From Clostridiaceae bacterium (GTDB lineage Bacteria > Bacillota > Clostridia > Saccharofermentanales > DTU023), in the NCBI GenBank assembly GCA_012838795.1, contig DUOO01000015.1:27659-91658 (forward strand): DNA of 64,000 nucleotides, in the 5' to 3' direction. How positions within the stretch are numbered: the stretch's first letter is position 1; each line of letters opens with the position of its first letter. The notes beneath the pieces were generated by a model that searched no databases, had not been told where the DNA came from, and saw nothing but the letters and a program-made list of their open reading frames with translations. Shown here piece after piece: positions 62,399 to 64,000 of the stretch. The translations under genes and the position numbers were made by a program.

Positions 62399-63182
62399 AG
62401 TTTTTAGATCCCTTCTCAATGCCTATTATTTTACCGTCTGAAATGCGAAAAATTCGATCCGCATATTGCGCTAAATGTTCATCATGAGTAACCATTATTA
62501 AAGTTTGATTATTTTCTCTTGAAATTTGCTGAATTAATTGCATGATTTCCGCACTTGTTGCCGAATCAAGATTCCCCGTGGGCTCATCGGCGAAAACAAT
62601 TGCCGGATTTACTACCAAAGCTCTGGCTATACCGACGCGTTGTTGCTGACCGCCGGATAATTCGTTAGGCTTATGGTAAATATGAGTTTTCAGCCCCAGT
62701 TTGTGGAGAATTCTGATTGCAATTTTTTTGCGTTTGCTGATCGGTGTGCCGCGAAAAATCAACGGTAAGGCTACATTTTCCCAAGCAGTCATGGTCTGAA
62801 TTAAATTAAACGATTGAAAGATAAATCCCACCTGATCCCGCCGGAAATCAACTAATTTCTTTTCACTTAAACCGACAATCGGCAAATTATTGACGAATAT
62901 ACTACCCTTACTCGGTGGTTCCAGACCTGCCAGCAAATTGAGCAATGTTGATTTTCCGGAACCTGATGTCCCGACAATCGAGCAAAACTCACCACGTTCA
63001 ATTTCGAAAGAAACCCCGTTTAAAGCAAAAACGGGTTGTTTTCCAACTCGATATACTTTTTTCAGATCATTAACTTTAATGACAATATCTTGCTTTTTAT
63101 TTGTTGTATTTTGATTTGATTTCAAAGAATTGTCTTGTGTCAGTACCTTAGTTTGAGTATTAGTTGCAGAAAAATCAGTCAT
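62391..63182 (-). CDS. MacB/LolD-type ABC transporter ATPase
   Basis: The 263-residue ATPase has Walker A GTSGSGKST, Q-loop FIFQSFNLIQTM, signature LSGGQQQR and Walker B IVFADEPTGNLDS, with VTHDE as H-switch. This matches the MacB/LolD/SalX group that pairs with FtsX-type permeases. A Gln/Asn/Thr/Lys-rich N-terminal tail of about 30 residues precedes the domain. GAGG precedes the ATG. It is the first gene of the operon. Confidence 0.94.
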   Translation of the reverse strand: MTDFSATNTQTKVLTQDNSLKSNQNTTNKKQDIVIKVNDLKKVYRVGKQPVFALNGVSFEIERGEFCSIVGTSGSGKSTLLNLLAGLEPPSKGSIFVNNLPIVGLSEKKLVDFRRDQVGFIFQSFNLIQTMTAWENVALPLIFRGTPISKRKKIAIRILHKLGLKTHIYHKPNELSGGQQQRVGIARALVVNPAIVFADEPTGNLDSATSAEIMQLIQQISRENNQTLIMVTHDEHLAQYADRIFRISDGKIIGIEKGSKNYE

Positions 63183-63207
63183 GATTGTACCTCGCTTACA
63201 TTCATCA

Positions 63208-63237
63208 ATTATAAATTAGGTAAGACAAATCAAACAA
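63208..63237 (-). promoter_or_regulatory. promoter of the MacB-like operon
   Basis: On the minus strand TTGTTT (63237-63232), 18 bases, then consensus TATAAT (63213-63208). The -35 is weak; the -10 is perfect. It lies 26 bases before the ATPase start. Confidence 0.5.
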
Positions 63238-63582
63238 TCGGTAAACTTTAGGAATTTATTAACAAAAGCATTATCGTTTTTAATTTTTCTTAAGTATTAA
63301 ACTGTTGTTTAGTTAAACAAGGCTCGAAACATAATATGTTAATTTATTAATTGTCCGCTGAGTTCAAATGTATATCTGTGTTTCTGATAAAAAGGAACAT
63401 AATATTATGTTATAATTTGCCTATAGTTACAGTTTATATTGAGGATCGGCTTGTTTTCCGATCATTTCCTTATAGCGAAGCTGATATATAATATCTAAAA
63501 ACAAACAACAAAACATCAGAGCAAATAACAAATAAAACCACAAACAATTAATAATATTTAATATTAAACAGGGAGGCTGAAA
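63238..63582 (+). promoter_or_regulatory. regulatory region before the terminal secreted-protein gene
   Basis: A perfect 16-base palindrome AACATAATATTATGTT (63396-63411) abuts and overlaps a consensus -10 TATAAT (63411-63416), the position of a repressor site. No good -35 is seen at 17 bases. A leader hairpin GATCGG/CCGATC (63444-63463) follows. The rest, about 100 bases before the gene, is AT-rich with AACAA-type repeats and no known riboswitch. Confidence 0.5.
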
Positions 63583-64000
63583 ATGATCAAGACAAGAAAA
63601 GTTGTTCTCAAAAGTTTCATTTGGGTACTATTAATTTCATTGATATTAACAAATATTTTCTCGTTAAATGTAAATGCCGAATCAACTGAACTAACAGATG
63701 AATCGAATGAAATATCAGAAACAAATGAATCATCAGAATCGACTGAAACATCAGAAGCTGCAGCAATAATTGATGAATCTACCCAAGAAACCAGAACTGA
63801 ATCATTAGCAGAACCCACTGAAGCAACAGCAACGGATTCAAACTCTGATATACAAATTACAGAAAATGTGAATACACCTGAAACAACTTCAACAGAAGAC
63901 TTGGGAATTACAAGAAGAATTAATGATCCGGCCAAAGTCACCAGATACATCAAAGCAAATTCGATAATCAGAAGCAAACCGAACGGCAGTGTAATCACCA
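63583..64000 (+). CDS. secreted Ser/Thr/Glu-rich protein, partial at window end
   Basis: The gene is cut by the end of the window after 139 codons. It has a clear signal peptide (basic start IKTRKVVLK, hydrophobic core FIWVLLISLILTNIFS, cleavage near VNA-ES). A linker of about 80 residues made almost only of Ser, Thr, Glu, Asp, Ala and Asn follows. The last visible residues, RYIKANSIIRSKPNGSVI, look like the start of a bacterial SH3 domain, which would suggest a cell-wall protein or hydrolase. GGGAGG precedes the ATG. A minus-strand frame over the same bases is an artefact of the repetitive linker. Confidence 0.85.
   Translation, partial: MIKTRKVVLKSFIWVLLISLILTNIFSLNVNAESTELTDESNEISETNESSESTETSEAAAIIDESTQETRTESLAEPTEATATDSNSDIQITENVNTPETTSTEDLGITRRINDPAKVTRYIKANSIIRSKPNGSVIT

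Noticed and set aside
63564..63998. Minus-strand protein frame opposite the terminal gene
   Set aside because: It is the antisense of a Ser/Thr/Glu-rich secreted protein that has a signal peptide and ribosome site; the opposite frame is Ser/Val/Asp-rich low complexity.

Overview
The window looks like chromosomal DNA from a low-GC Gram-positive (Firmicutes) bacterium, most likely a Clostridia-type anaerobe. The evidence is AT-rich DNA with strong AGGAGG-type ribosome sites, S-box and T-box leaders, a sporulation-type sigma-H gene in the conserved cysS-mrnC-rlmB-sigH neighbourhood, a type III glutamine synthetase, and meso-diaminopimelate dehydrogenase. I cannot name the genus from sequence alone.

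Layout. 1-6441: upp, then a compact Tad-type pilus locus on the minus strand (TadZ-like protein, TadA ATPase, a fused TadB-TadC membrane protein, a tiny Flp-like prepilin, an FHA protein). 6668-14114: SAM-riboswitch-controlled metK with comFC, a 6S RNA, then cysS-mrnC-rlmB-sigH, a lipoprotein and a barstar-like gene. A HAD phosphatase lies opposite at 14119-14793. 15191-21751: an unassigned catabolic cluster (amidohydrolase, FGGY kinase, triose-phosphate-isomerase homologue, YjbQ, NagB-like, divergent cyclase, DeoR regulator) with no transporter. 21769-28831: a divergent YerC/HisR-type regulator and the operon hisZ-G-D-C-B-A-F-IE, which lacks hisH and a histidinol-phosphatase. 28992-32475: a PII-like protein, a DUF1538 membrane protein with its own PII-like tail, and a DMT exporter. 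32628-37168: aspartokinase, thrC, thrB and a thioesterase. 37490-39973: a polar amino-acid ABC transporter on the minus strand, preceded by a 50-codon relic of argG.

40822-48678: a PcfJ-like protein, then an oligopeptide ABC system whose binding-protein and permease genes are separated by an inverted GH114-like lipoprotein gene. 48742-56631: lysA, lysC, dapA, dapB, ddh and glnN, a lysine/DAP and nitrogen-assimilation block. 56671-58938: tRNA-Gly(CCC), a DUF1622 membrane protein, and a T-box-controlled alanine-type aminotransferase. 59230-63182: a minus-strand MacB-like ABC operon with a large Thr/Pro-repeat surface protein. The window ends inside a secreted protein gene.

The main theme is amino-acid economy: histidine, threonine, lysine/DAP and glutamine synthesis, SAM and cysteinyl-tRNA supply, amino-acid and peptide uptake, and PII-type signalling. 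Control is mixed: S-box, T-box, a promoter-overlapping operator at his, and probably an ARG-box-like site upstream of the ABC operon. The features most worth a second look are the transporter-less catabolic cluster, the PII/DUF1538/DMT cassette, a dispersed short repeat family placed at two convergent gene ends, the argG relic, the missing hisH, and the fused TadBC protein.
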